Of a stretch of 64,000 bases of DNA, positions 44,351-61,156 are shown one piece after another. The position numbers and the translations under genes are program-made. Within the stretch, counting starts at the first letter, position 1, and each line of letters opens with the position of its first letter. Origin of the DNA: Streptomyces cucumeris (lineage in GTDB: Bacteria > Actinomycetota > Actinomycetes > Streptomycetales > Streptomycetaceae); NCBI RefSeq assembly GCF_024295805.1, contig NZ_JANCLX010000003.1:62001-126000 (forward strand), given 5' to 3'. The notes beneath the pieces were generated by a model, which had not been told where the DNA came from, did not search any database, and saw nothing but the letters and a program-made list of their open reading frames with translations.

Positions 44351-44402
44351 GGCTCCCACCCTGGAACCCGTGGTCATGCCTGACAAATGACCTTCTCGTG
44401 GT

Positions 44403-44504
44403 CCGCTATACCGGTTTTTGCATGGCGGGTCCGGGGCGTGGCGCTTCCCGGCCGGGCGGACCGGGCGGCGGCTTCTGGCCGCCCGCTATAGCGAAACCGC
44501 TATG
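44403..44504. promoter_or_regulatory. Three CCGCTAT repeats in divergent promoter
   Basis: CCGCTATA at 44403-44410 and 44483-44490 and CCGCTATG at 44497-44504. The last two are 14 nt apart, and the 44483 copy pairs with an inverted ATGGCGG just beyond the third. The 252-nt gap separates the semialdehyde dehydrogenase gene from the divergent transporter. Half-sites spaced this way resemble a LysR-type binding region. Confidence 0.55.
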
Positions 44505-44602
44505 GCGGCGCCCCGCTTCGGTATTTGTGCGTCATGTGCGGTGCCGTGAGGATCCAGCGATACACAGCCCATCGCCCGCCGCCACCAGCGAGAGGTCTCC
44601 CC

Positions 44603-45931
44603 ATGAGCACCGCAGCACGGCCCCCCGGGGGCGTGAGCAGAACGGCGATCGCCACCCTCGTCGGCACCACACTGGAGTGGTATGACTTCTTCCTCTACGG
44701 AACCGCCGCCGCCCTCATCTTCAACCAGCAGTTCTTCCCCTCCCTCAGCCCCACCGCCGGTACCCTCGCCTCCTTCGCCACGCTCGCCGTCGGGTTCATC
44801 GCCCGGCCACTGGGCGGACTGGTCTTCGGACACTTCGGCGACCGGGTGGGCCGCCGCGCCACCCTGGTCGTCTCGCTGCTCCTGATGGGGCTGGGCTCCA
44901 CGCTCATCGGTCTGGTCCCCACCTACGACACCATCGGGCTGTGGGCCCCCTTCCTCCTCGTCGTGCTGCGTGTCGTGCAGGGCATCGGGCTCGGCGGTGA
45001 GGGGGCGGGCGCCACCCTGATGTCGATGGAGCACGCCCCGGCCGGGCGGCGCAATCTGTACGCGGGCTTCCCGCAGATGGGCACCCCGGCCGGACTGGTC
45101 GTCGCCAACCTCGCCTTCCTCGGGACCAACTCCCTCGCGGGGGACGCCGCGTTCACCGCGTGGGCGTGGCGGATCCCGTTCCTGTTCAGCGTCGTGCTGG
45201 TGGCGGCCGGGCTGGTGATACGGCTGCGGATCGAGGAGTCCCCCTCCTTCGCCCAGGTGCGGGAGCGGGGTGAGGTGGCGCGCTTCCCGCTCGCCGCGGC
45301 CCTCCAGGTGGGTGTGGTCCGGCTGGCACTGACCCTGCTCGCGGTGGTGGCCAACTCCGCCGTCGCCTATGTCTTCATGGTGTTCACGCTGTCCTACGGC
45401 ACCCAGCACGCGGGCTACGACAAGCAGTTCCTGGTGCTCGGGGTGAGCGGGGCCGCCGTGCTGTGGTTCGCCACCATCCCGCTGTGGACCGCCGTCGCCG
45501 ACCGGCACGGACGGCGCACCATGTTCCTCGCCGGATCGGCCGCCGTCCTGGTGTGGTGCGCGGTGTTCTTCCCGCTGCTCGACACCGGGAACAACGCACT
45601 CGCGCTGGTCGCCCTCGCCGGAATGGGCCTGATCATCCCGGTGACGCACTGCGTCCAGGGCGCCATCATCGCGGATACCTTCCCCGCCCGGGTCCGCTAC
45701 TCCGGCTCGTCCCTGATCCTCCAGGCGGGAGCCGTCCTCGGGGGCGGACTGGCCCCGATGATCTCCACCGCCCTGGTCGGCCCGGACGCCTCCTCGGCCG
45801 GTGTCACCTGGTATCTCGTGGCCATCTGCGCACTGAGCCTGGCCGGTGCGGTGGTGCTGTTCCGCACAGTCCCCGAGACACGGCCGGGTGCCGGAACCGC
45901 CCGGCTCCCCGAATTCGCCTCGGAGGCATGA
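44603..45931 (+). CDS. MHS-type MFS transporter, probable aromatic acid uptake
   Basis: A 442-residue membrane protein with 12 predicted segments. The start at 44603 follows GAGAGG by 7 nt. It opens with the metabolite:H+ symporter signature (TTLEWYDFFLYGTAAALIFNQQFFP) and has the loop 2-3 motif GHFGDRVGRRATLV and GLGGEGAGATLMSMEHAP. MHS members import aromatic or dicarboxylic acids, betaines and shikimate with protons. Being divergent from the 3-hydroxyanthranilate operon, it probably imports a pathway substrate such as an anthranilate-type acid. That substrate assignment is inference. Confidence 0.88.
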   Translation: MSTAARPPGGVSRTAIATLVGTTLEWYDFFLYGTAAALIFNQQFFPSLSPTAGTLASFATLAVGFIARPLGGLVFGHFGDRVGRRATLVVSLLLMGLGSTLIGLVPTYDTIGLWAPFLLVVLRVVQGIGLGGEGAGATLMSMEHAPAGRRNLYAGFPQMGTPAGLVVANLAFLGTNSLAGDAAFTAWAWRIPFLFSVVLVAAGLVIRLRIEESPSFAQVRERGEVARFPLAAALQVGVVRLALTLLAVVANSAVAYVFMVFTLSYGTQHAGYDKQFLVLGVSGAAVLWFATIPLWTAVADRHGRRTMFLAGSAAVLVWCAVFFPLLDTGNNALALVALAGMGLIIPVTHCVQGAIIADTFPARVRYSGSSLILQAGAVLGGGLAPMISTALVGPDASSAGVTWYLVAICALSLAGAVVLFRTVPETRPGAGTARLPEFASEA

Positions 45932-45974
45932 CCGGCGCCCCCGTCCTGACACCACGGCATCCGGCGCCGGCCGG

Positions 45975-46904
45975 TCATTCCGGCGGGGCGGTGCCGTCGA
46001 CGCTCGCGCGGACATGGGCCGGGATCAGCTCGCACTCCTCCGCGACGAGGTCGAGGAAGGCACCGGTGACGGAGTCCGGGCTGCTGTGGGTGTACGCGGT
46101 GAGCGTCCTGCGGATCGGCGGATCCGGGCGGAAGAGCCGGCCCGTGAAGTCACCGGGGACGTTGTTGCCGGGGACGAGGGAGAGTCCCATCCCGGAGGCG
46201 GCGAAGTTGGCCGCGAAGGGCGCCTGTTGGGTGCGTACGGCGACGCGCGGCCGGAAACCGGCGGCGGTGCACGCCTGATCGAGCACATCGGCCAGGCCGC
46301 TGGTGGGGGTGAAGTGGACCCATTCGCGCTCGGCGAGGTCCGCGAGGCGCACCGAGGTTCCGGAGACCCGCTCGACCAGCGGGTCGTCGGCCGAGGTGAC
46401 CAGGAAGAACTCCTCCGTGCCGAGGTAGCGGACGGTTCCCTGCCACGCGGGCGGCGGCGGGCCGATGGCGACGTCCGCCTGGCCCGCGCCCATCGCCTCC
46501 GCCAGTTCGTTCATGTGCTGGTGCTCGAAGAGGGTGATGCGCATGTCGGGGTGGCGGGAGCGCCATACGGTGAGGACCTTGGGCAGCACCCCGTAGCTGA
46601 TCGAGTAGAGCGTGGCCAGCTGGAGATCGCCGGAGGCGAGGCCGGTGGCACGGCGGGCCGCCGTCATCGCGCGCCGGGCGTCGGCGATGGCCGCGCGCGC
46701 CAGGGGCAGCATGGCCCGCCCGGCGGCGGTCAGCCGGACCCCGCGCGGCAGCCGTTCCACCAGTCGTCCGCCGACCTCCTTCTCCAGGGCCTGGAACTGG
46801 TGCGACAGTCCGGGCTGGGTGATGTTCAGGCCGGTGGCGGCACGGGTGAACGACCCCTCGTCCGCGATCGCGATGAAGTACTCGAGCTGACGCAGCGTAG
46901 CCAT
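45975..46904 (-). CDS. LysR-family regulator
   Basis: A 309-residue LysR protein (MATLRQLEYFIAIADEGSFTRAATGLNITQPGLSHQFQALEKEVGGRLVER) with the helix-turn-helix in the first 60 residues. A standard periplasmic-binding-like effector domain follows (TLYSISYGVLPKVLTVWRSRHPDMRI, HFTPTSGLADVLDQAC, GMGLSLVPGNNVPG). It is divergent from the OpuAC-like gene at 47048 with a 143-nt gap, the usual LysR arrangement, so that gene and possibly the following VOC gene are the likely targets. Its 3' end converges with the transporter. Confidence 0.92.
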   Translation of the reverse strand: MATLRQLEYFIAIADEGSFTRAATGLNITQPGLSHQFQALEKEVGGRLVERLPRGVRLTAAGRAMLPLARAAIADARRAMTAARRATGLASGDLQLATLYSISYGVLPKVLTVWRSRHPDMRITLFEHQHMNELAEAMGAGQADVAIGPPPPAWQGTVRYLGTEEFFLVTSADDPLVERVSGTSVRLADLAEREWVHFTPTSGLADVLDQACTAAGFRPRVAVRTQQAPFAANFAASGMGLSLVPGNNVPGDFTGRLFRPDPPIRRTLTAYTHSSPDSVTGAFLDLVAEECELIPAHVRASVDGTAPPE

Positions 46905-47047
46905 GCGCTCAGCTTATCGATCCGACAAAATCCTGTCCTTGGACGCATGGGCCACGGGTGGTGCAGGCTGATGGCACACGGGAAACGCCGGGAACGGCGG
47001 CCCCCGCCGCACTTCCCCCTCTCCCCCTTCTCCGAACAGGAGCCGTC

Positions 47048-47848
47048 GTGCCCGAACCGTCGCGCCCTCCGTCCCTCACGGTGGGTAACATCGCCCTCTC
47101 GTTCCACCGTGCGGCCGCCGCGGTCGTGCGCCGGGTTCTGGAGGACGCCGGGCACGAGGTGCACGGTGTCGAGGCGCCGCACGAGCAGCTCTTCGGCCTC
47201 CAGGCGGCGGGGGAGATCGATCTGCTCGTCTCGGCCTGGCTGCCCGCCAGCCACGGCACATATCTGGCCCGGTACGAGGACGAGGTCCAGGTACTGGACC
47301 CGCACTACGCGCCCTACTGCGTATGGGCCGTGCCCCCGTACGTACCCGTCGAGGCGGTCGCCGAGGTCGCCGACCTGGCACGGCCGGAGGTCGCCGACCG
47401 GATGACCCGGACCCTCGACGGCATCAACGCCGGGGCGGGTATCAGCCGCTTCTCCGCCCGCATGATCACGGAGTACGGGCTCGACCGGTCGGGCTACGCG
47501 TTCCGGCCCGGCACCGAGCAGTCCTTCATCCACCGGGTGGAACGCGGTATCGCCGAGCGGGAGTGGTTCGTCATCCCGATCTGGCGGCCGCAGTATCTGA
47601 ACCGCGTGCACGGACTGCGCCCGCTGGCCGAGCCCAAGGGACTGCTCGGCGGCACGGACGCGGCACGTCCGGTCGTCACCAGGACCGCCCTGACCACCAT
47701 CGCCCCGGCCGCCCTGGAGCGGCTGCGCACCCTGCGCCTCGGCAACGACGGTATCGAGGCGATCGACGAGCTGATCAACGTCGACGGGCTCACCCCGCTG
47801 GACGCCGCCGACCGGTATCTGCGGGACGCCGAGCGCACGGCCCGCTGA
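47048..47848 (+). CDS. Leaderless OpuAC-type ligand-binding protein
   Basis: A 266-residue protein with the fold of glycine betaine/choline ABC substrate-binding proteins (SLTVGNIALSFHRAAAAVVRRVLEDAGHEV, LLVSAWLPASHGTYLARY, INAGAGISRFSARMITEYGL, VIPIWRPQYLNRVHGLRPLAEP). The GTG at 47048 is set by AGGAG 5 nt upstream; the earlier in-frame sequence is not protein-like. There is no signal peptide or lipobox and no permease or ATPase gene nearby, so it is probably cytoplasmic. It may sense or carry a quaternary amine or amino acid-like ligand. It is divergent from a LysR gene and followed by a VOC gene. Confidence 0.8.
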   Translation: MPEPSRPPSLTVGNIALSFHRAAAAVVRRVLEDAGHEVHGVEAPHEQLFGLQAAGEIDLLVSAWLPASHGTYLARYEDEVQVLDPHYAPYCVWAVPPYVPVEAVAEVADLARPEVADRMTRTLDGINAGAGISRFSARMITEYGLDRSGYAFRPGTEQSFIHRVERGIAEREWFVIPIWRPQYLNRVHGLRPLAEPKGLLGGTDAARPVVTRTALTTIAPAALERLRTLRLGNDGIEAIDELINVDGLTPLDAADRYLRDAERTAR

Positions 47849-47931
47849 CCGGCTCATGACCCCCGGCGGGCCACCGGACCCCACGGCCCCGGCCCGCCGT
47901 CACCACCACACCGCACACAGGAGACCGACCC

Positions 47932-48414
47932 ATGTCCACCGACTCGCTCAACCAGGGCCTCGACCACATCGCCCTGCGCGCCTACGACATCGACGCCACC
48001 GTCCGCTTCTACACCGACGCCCTCGGGTTCCGGTTCCTCAGCGAGTGGGCCGCGCCCGAGGCGGGTGTGCACCGCTGTGTGTTCCTGGACGCCGGTGACG
48101 ACCGGATCATCGAGATCTTCGATGCCGCCTCCACCCCGCCCGGCGGATCGGCCGGCCCGCTCTCCCCGGACGCGGCCCGCCCGAGCGACGAGGAGCGGGC
48201 GCTGCACGCCGCGCTGGTCCACTTCGCGGTGCGCACCGCTGACCCCGCCGAGCTGTTCCGGCGCGCGGTCGAGGCCGGGGCCAGGCCGCTGATGGCACCG
48301 GCCGAGGTCGAGGCCAAGGGCAGCACCCCGATGACCCTTCAGGTCGCCTTCGTCCACGGCCCCGACGGTGAGGTCATCGAGTTCATCAAGCGGCCCGCGC
48401 TGCGCGACGCGTAG
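47932..48414 (+). CDS. VOC-family (glyoxalase/dioxygenase fold) protein
   Basis: A 160-residue single-domain protein (MSTDSLNQGLDHIALRAYD). Paired beta-alpha-beta modules are visible: DHIALRAYDIDATVRFYTDALGFRFL at the N-terminus and LVHFAVRTADPAELFRRAVEAGARPL, then QVAFVHGPDGEVIEFIKRP at the end. Candidate metal ligands are the His of DHIAL, Glu of IIEIF, His of LVHFAV and Glu of EVIEFI. It could be a lyase, isomerase or dioxygenase. It is 83 nt downstream of the OpuAC-like gene and probably in its operon. A link to aromatic ring cleavage is possible but not supported by specific residues. Confidence 0.87.
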   Translation: MSTDSLNQGLDHIALRAYDIDATVRFYTDALGFRFLSEWAAPEAGVHRCVFLDAGDDRIIEIFDAASTPPGGSAGPLSPDAARPSDEERALHAALVHFAVRTADPAELFRRAVEAGARPLMAPAEVEAKGSTPMTLQVAFVHGPDGEVIEFIKRPALRDA

Positions 48415-48440
48415 CCCGGACGGCACCACGCGGTACGAGC

Positions 48441-48477
48441 GGGGGCCGGGAACACCGACGAGGTGTTCCCGGCCCCC
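48441..48477. terminator. Bidirectional terminator
   Basis: Perfect 16-bp inverted repeat (arms 48441-48456 and 48462-48477, 5-nt loop) between converging VOC and FMN reductase genes. It also marks the end of the nonribosomal peptide operon. Confidence 0.8.
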
Positions 48478-48512
48478 TTCCGCCGTAGCGGCGGCCCGCC
48501 CCGGGGCCGCGG

Positions 48513-49070
48513 TCACACCAGTGACGCGGGGGCCTCACGGAACGCCCTGATCAGCGGCGGCAGTTCGGCCAGCCCGGCGTCGATCCGGCCGCGCAGCGCC
48601 TCGGCCGCCTCGGGGCGGGCCAGTTCGGACCGCTCGGCCACGATCTGGGTGGGCGCGGACCAGCCGCCCAGCGCACGGACCACCGATCGCAGGTGGTCAC
48701 AGGCGGTGGCGCCGTTGTAGAGACTGGCCGCCGCGGAGGCGAGCAGCACCGGTTTGCCGCGCAGCGCGGTGGACGGCAGGTGGTCCAGCGCGTTCTTCAG
48801 GGCGCCCGACAGACTGCCGTGCTGCACCGGTGTGGTGAGGACGACCGCGTCGGCCTCCGCCACCTCCTTCAGCAGCCGGCGGACGTCGAGATCCTCGAAG
48901 AGCTCACCGGAGACATAGCGCTCGGGCGCCAGCACGGGCAGCGCGAGCAGGGCGCGGTCCAGTTCCCGGGTGTCGAACCCGACGCCCTCCGCACGGTCGC
49001 GGATGAGCGCGGTGAGCCGGTGGCAGCCGGAGACGGCCGCGGTGGTGCCGGAGATGAGACACAGTTTCAT
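48513..49070 (-). CDS. NADPH-dependent FMN reductase
   Basis: A 185-residue flavodoxin-fold reductase. The ATG at 49070 overlaps the monooxygenase stop by ATGA. It shows the FMN phosphate loop LISGTTAAVSGCHRLT (~5-20), TPVQHGSLSGALKNALDHL (~79-97) and LASAAASLYNGATACDHL. It should supply reduced FMN. The four-base overlap with the luciferase-like monooxygenase gene makes a two-component oxygenase pair the obvious reading. It is the last gene of the biosynthetic operon. Confidence 0.92.
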   Translation of the reverse strand: MKLCLISGTTAAVSGCHRLTALIRDRAEGVGFDTRELDRALLALPVLAPERYVSGELFEDLDVRRLLKEVAEADAVVLTTPVQHGSLSGALKNALDHLPSTALRGKPVLLASAAASLYNGATACDHLRSVVRALGGWSAPTQIVAERSELARPEAAEALRGRIDAGLAELPPLIRAFREAPASLV

Positions 49071-50149
49071 CGGGCGCTCCGCACGTCGTCGCCACCGCGC
49101 TGCCGGTCCCAGGCGGCGCGCAGCTCGCCGAGGTGGTCCAGTCCGGCCAGTACCTGCCCGGGTTCGACACCGAAGTCGATCAGGCAGGCGATCTCGTCCA
49201 CACCGATGGCCTCCAGCCGCGCCAGCAGCGGAAGGGTGTCTTCCACGGTGCCGAAGAGACCGCCGGTGGAGAAGTAGCGGTCGAACGACCGCTGGACGAG
49301 GAACTCCGTGTCCTCGGGGTCGAGGTCTTCGGGATCGACACCCGGCAGGATGTCCCCGGCCGCCTTCATGATCAGGCCGAGGGAGCTGCGGATGTACTCG
49401 CTGAACGGCTCGCGGACGGTCTCGCGGACCGCGTCCTTGTCGGTGCCGAGGAAGGTGTGCAGCATCAGCGCCACCTTGCCCGCCGCGGGGTTGCGGGCGC
49501 CCTCGTCCGCGGGCAGATGCGCCCGGTACTCGGCGATCTTCTTCTCCAGGTCGGGCAGTTCCTGGCCGAGCAGATGGGTCAGCAGTCCGTAGCCGCGGCG
49601 CCCGGCCTCCTGGAAGGTCTGCGGGCTTCCGGCGCTGGTCACCCAGACCGGCAGCCGGGGCTGGACGGGCCGGGGGAAGGTGCGCACCTCGGCCGGTTCC
49701 CCCTCGCCGTCGGGCAGGGTTATGGACTCCCCCTGCCACAGGCGCTCGACGGTCCCGATGGTGTCGGTGAGGACGGTGCGGCGGTCGGCGTAGTTCTCCG
49801 GGCGGAGGATGAAGTCCCTGGCGTGCCAGCCGGAGGCGAACGAGAGCCCGACCCGGCCTCCGGAGAGGTTGTCCACGACCGACCAGTCCTCGGCCAGGCG
49901 CACCGGGTGGTGCAGCGGGCCGACGACGCTGCCCGCCCGGATGCCGATCCGTGACGTGACGGCGGCCACGGCGGCGCCGGTCACCGCCGGGTTGGGATAG
50001 GGGCCGCCGAACTCGTGGAAGTGGCGTTCGGGCGTCCAGACGGCGCTGAAGCCGTGCCGGTCGGCGAAGCGCGCGCCGTCCAGCAGGAGCTGGTAGCCGT
50101 CGGCACCGGCCTCCTGGCCGGCCGCGAAGTAGAAGAGGCTGAAGTCCAT
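49067..50149 (-). CDS. MupA/Atu3671-type luciferase-like monooxygenase
   Basis: A 360-residue flavin-dependent oxygenase. The start at 50149 (MDFSLFYFAAGQEAGADGY) follows GGGAG. It has the bacterial luciferase TIM-barrel pattern: FSAVWTPERHFHEFGGPYPNP (~37-57), IGIRAGSVVGPLHHPVRLAEDWSVVDNLSGGRVGLSFASGWHARDF and PVWVTSAGSPQTFQEAGRRG. The subfamily is frequent in nonribosomal and polyketide clusters, where it hydroxylates a carrier-bound or released intermediate. It is overlapped by the FMN reductase that would feed it. The target atom in this pathway cannot be told from sequence. Confidence 0.9.
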   Translation of the reverse strand: MDFSLFYFAAGQEAGADGYQLLLDGARFADRHGFSAVWTPERHFHEFGGPYPNPAVTGAAVAAVTSRIGIRAGSVVGPLHHPVRLAEDWSVVDNLSGGRVGLSFASGWHARDFILRPENYADRRTVLTDTIGTVERLWQGESITLPDGEGEPAEVRTFPRPVQPRLPVWVTSAGSPQTFQEAGRRGYGLLTHLLGQELPDLEKKIAEYRAHLPADEGARNPAAGKVALMLHTFLGTDKDAVRETVREPFSEYIRSSLGLIMKAAGDILPGVDPEDLDPEDTEFLVQRSFDRYFSTGGLFGTVEDTLPLLARLEAIGVDEIACLIDFGVEPGQVLAGLDHLGELRAAWDRQRGGDDVRSAR

Positions 50150-50207
50150 CGGATGCTTCTCCCTGAAGTACTGAGGCGTTCCGGGTGGGGCGGGGTGGGG
50201 CGGCGGG

Positions 50208-51722
50208 TCAGCCGCCGGCCGCCTCGGACGTCGCCTCCGGGCCGGGCAGCGGGGCCGCCGTCTCCTCCGCGGGCCGTGCGGCCGGCCGCACTCGGACGGC
50301 GAGGGTGGCGGCGGCACCGGCCAGCATGATGGCGACGGGCAGCAGATAGGTGATGCGGATGGCGGTGGTCATATCGGTGCGGTCGAGCTGGGTCTGCAAC
50401 AGCGCACCGACGGCCGCGCTGCCGAGCAGACTGCCGCACAGCCGGGTGGTGTTGAACAGTCCGGATGCCGCCCCGGCCATCGCGGGGTCGATGTCCTGGA
50501 AGGCGACGACGCTGGCGGGGGCGAAGGCCACGCCCATGCCGACGCCGACGAACACCAGCCCGGGGAGCGCGGCGGCGGGCCCGGAGTCGGCCCGGATCAG
50601 GGCGGCGATGAGCGCGATGCCCCCGGAGAACGAGAGCAGCCCGGTGATCATCACGTACTTGCCGCCGAACCGGTCGGTGAGCCGTCCGGAGTACGGGGCC
50701 AGGAACACCGACACCAGGGGGGCGACGGCGATCACCAGCCCGGCGCGGAACGCGGACAGGTCCTGGACCTCCTGGAGGTAGAGCCCCGTCAGCAGCAGCA
50801 TGCCGCCGAGTCCGCAGGGCAGGACGCACACCACCGCGGACATCAGGGTGAAGTTGCGGTTGCGCAGCATCGCGAAGGGCACCAGCGGATCGCTGTCCTG
50901 GCGGCCCCGCTCGACCAGGAAGAACACCCCGAGCACCAGCAGTCCGGCGACGACCAGGGCGGGAACGGTGACCGGGCCCCACACCGTGCCCCAGTTGTGC
51001 GACTCGCCCTCCAGCAGCCCGTAGACGATGGCGAGCATGGCGACCGACAGCAGGACCGATCCCACGATGTCGATCCGCGGTCTGCCGCGGCTGGACAGCC
51101 GGGGGACCGAGAGCAGCACCAGGGCACCGCCGATCAGGCCGATCGGGATGTTGATGTAGAAGATCCAGCGCCAGCTCAGCGAGGCCACCAGCATGCCGCC
51201 GACGGTGGGTCCGGCGGCCGCCACGATGCCCGCGAAGGAGCCCCAGATACCGAGCGCCGCGCCCCGCCGCTCGGCCGGGAACATCTGATTGATGATCACC
51301 AGCGTCTGCGGGGTGAGCAGGGCGCCGCCGACGCCCTGGAGCGCGCGGGCGGCGATGGCCTGTCCGGGGTCCTGGGCGAAACCGCAGGCGGCGGAGGCCA
51401 GGGTGAACAGCAGCAGACCGGCCAGGAACACCCGGCGGGAGCCGAACAGGTCGCCGAGGCGCCCGCCGGTGACCAACAGCACGGCGAAGGACAGCAGATA
51501 CGCGTTGATCACCCACAGCACCTGGGTGAGCCCGGTGTCCAGCCCGGTGGTGATGGCGGGCACCGCGACATTGACCGCGGTGGTGTCGAGCAGTACGACG
51601 GCCTGCGCGAAGCAGACCGCGAACAGCGCGAACCACGGCCTGCGCATCCGCTCCCGCGCCGTGGCGAGCGGCCCGGCGGGCGCGGCGGCGCGGGTGTCCG
51701 TCCGCTCCTGGCTGTTGGTCAT
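50208..51722 (-). CDS. DHA2-type MFS exporter
   Basis: A 504-residue protein with 14 expected membrane segments. The start at 51722 follows AGGAG by 5 nt. Motifs include LLDTTAVNVAVPAI (motif D-like, ~42-56), GGRLGDLFGSRRVFLAG (motif A) and LQGVGGALLTPQTLVIINQMFPAERRGAALGIWG (motif C region). Such transporters export antibiotics with proton exchange. It lies 8 nt after the MbtH gene in the biosynthetic operon, so it probably exports the peptide product and gives self-resistance. Confidence 0.93.
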   Translation of the reverse strand: MTNSQERTDTRAAAPAGPLATARERMRRPWFALFAVCFAQAVVLLDTTAVNVAVPAITTGLDTGLTQVLWVINAYLLSFAVLLVTGGRLGDLFGSRRVFLAGLLLFTLASAACGFAQDPGQAIAARALQGVGGALLTPQTLVIINQMFPAERRGAALGIWGSFAGIVAAAGPTVGGMLVASLSWRWIFYINIPIGLIGGALVLLSVPRLSSRGRPRIDIVGSVLLSVAMLAIVYGLLEGESHNWGTVWGPVTVPALVVAGLLVLGVFFLVERGRQDSDPLVPFAMLRNRNFTLMSAVVCVLPCGLGGMLLLTGLYLQEVQDLSAFRAGLVIAVAPLVSVFLAPYSGRLTDRFGGKYVMITGLLSFSGGIALIAALIRADSGPAAALPGLVFVGVGMGVAFAPASVVAFQDIDPAMAGAASGLFNTTRLCGSLLGSAAVGALLQTQLDRTDMTTAIRITYLLPVAIMLAGAAATLAVRVRPAARPAEETAAPLPGPEATSEAAGG

Positions 51723-51730
51723 GGGGACTC

Positions 51731-51952
51731 CTAGGAGCGTGCGGCGTCGGTGGCGCGGACCAGGCTGAGCGGTCGCATATCGGTCCAGTGGGTCTCGATG
51801 TGGTCGAGGGCATCCTGACGGCTGGCGGGCCCGAAGGCGGTGTGCCACCCCGCGGGTGCCTCGAGGGTGTGGGGCCACAGGGAGTACTGGCCCTCGTCGT
51901 TCACCAGGGCGAGGAAGGGGGTCTCCGGGTCCTCGAACGGATTGGTCTGCAT
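51731..51952 (-). CDS. MbtH-like NRPS chaperone
   Basis: A 73-residue MbtH protein. The start at 51952 follows AAGGA. Family residues are present: [33 protein letters not shown], then [17 protein letters not shown], with the conserved Trp residues. It binds and activates adenylation domains. It is 85 nt downstream of the NRPS gene and expected to assist one or more of its three A domains. Confidence 0.97.
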   Translation of the reverse strand: MQTNPFEDPETPFLALVNDEGQYSLWPHTLEAPAGWHTAFGPASRQDALDHIETHWTDMRPLSLVRATDAARS

Positions 51953-52037
51953 GGCCGTCCTTCGTATGGGTGCGGGTGGAGTGGCTGCGGGTGGGTGCCG
52001 GGGCCCGCGTGCGGGCGGGCCCCGGGCGGTGCGGAGC

Positions 52038-61043
<9,006 letters not shown>

Positions 61044-61119
61044 CTCAATGCCCTTCCAGAGCCTGCGAATCCGAAAAATCTAACGACGGGTGATGTGTGG
61101 TCCCCCGGCCCGGCCGTGC

Positions 61120-61145
61120 CCGCTACCGGCAATGGCCGGTAGCGG
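61120..61145. terminator. 11-bp hairpin between ubiD-like and NRPS genes
   Basis: Perfect arms 61120-61130 and 61135-61145 with a 4-nt loop, 12 nt after the UbiD-like stop. It may attenuate or separate transcription of the TrpF-TrpC-UbiD cassette from the NRPS operon. Confidence 0.55.
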
Positions 61146-61156
61146 CCAGCGGACGG

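Noticed and set aside
45932..45970. CCGGCGCC / GGCGCCGG pair between the transporter and LysR genes as a terminator
   Set aside because: The arms are self-palindromic and separated by 23 nt; too weak to call although a terminator is expected there.
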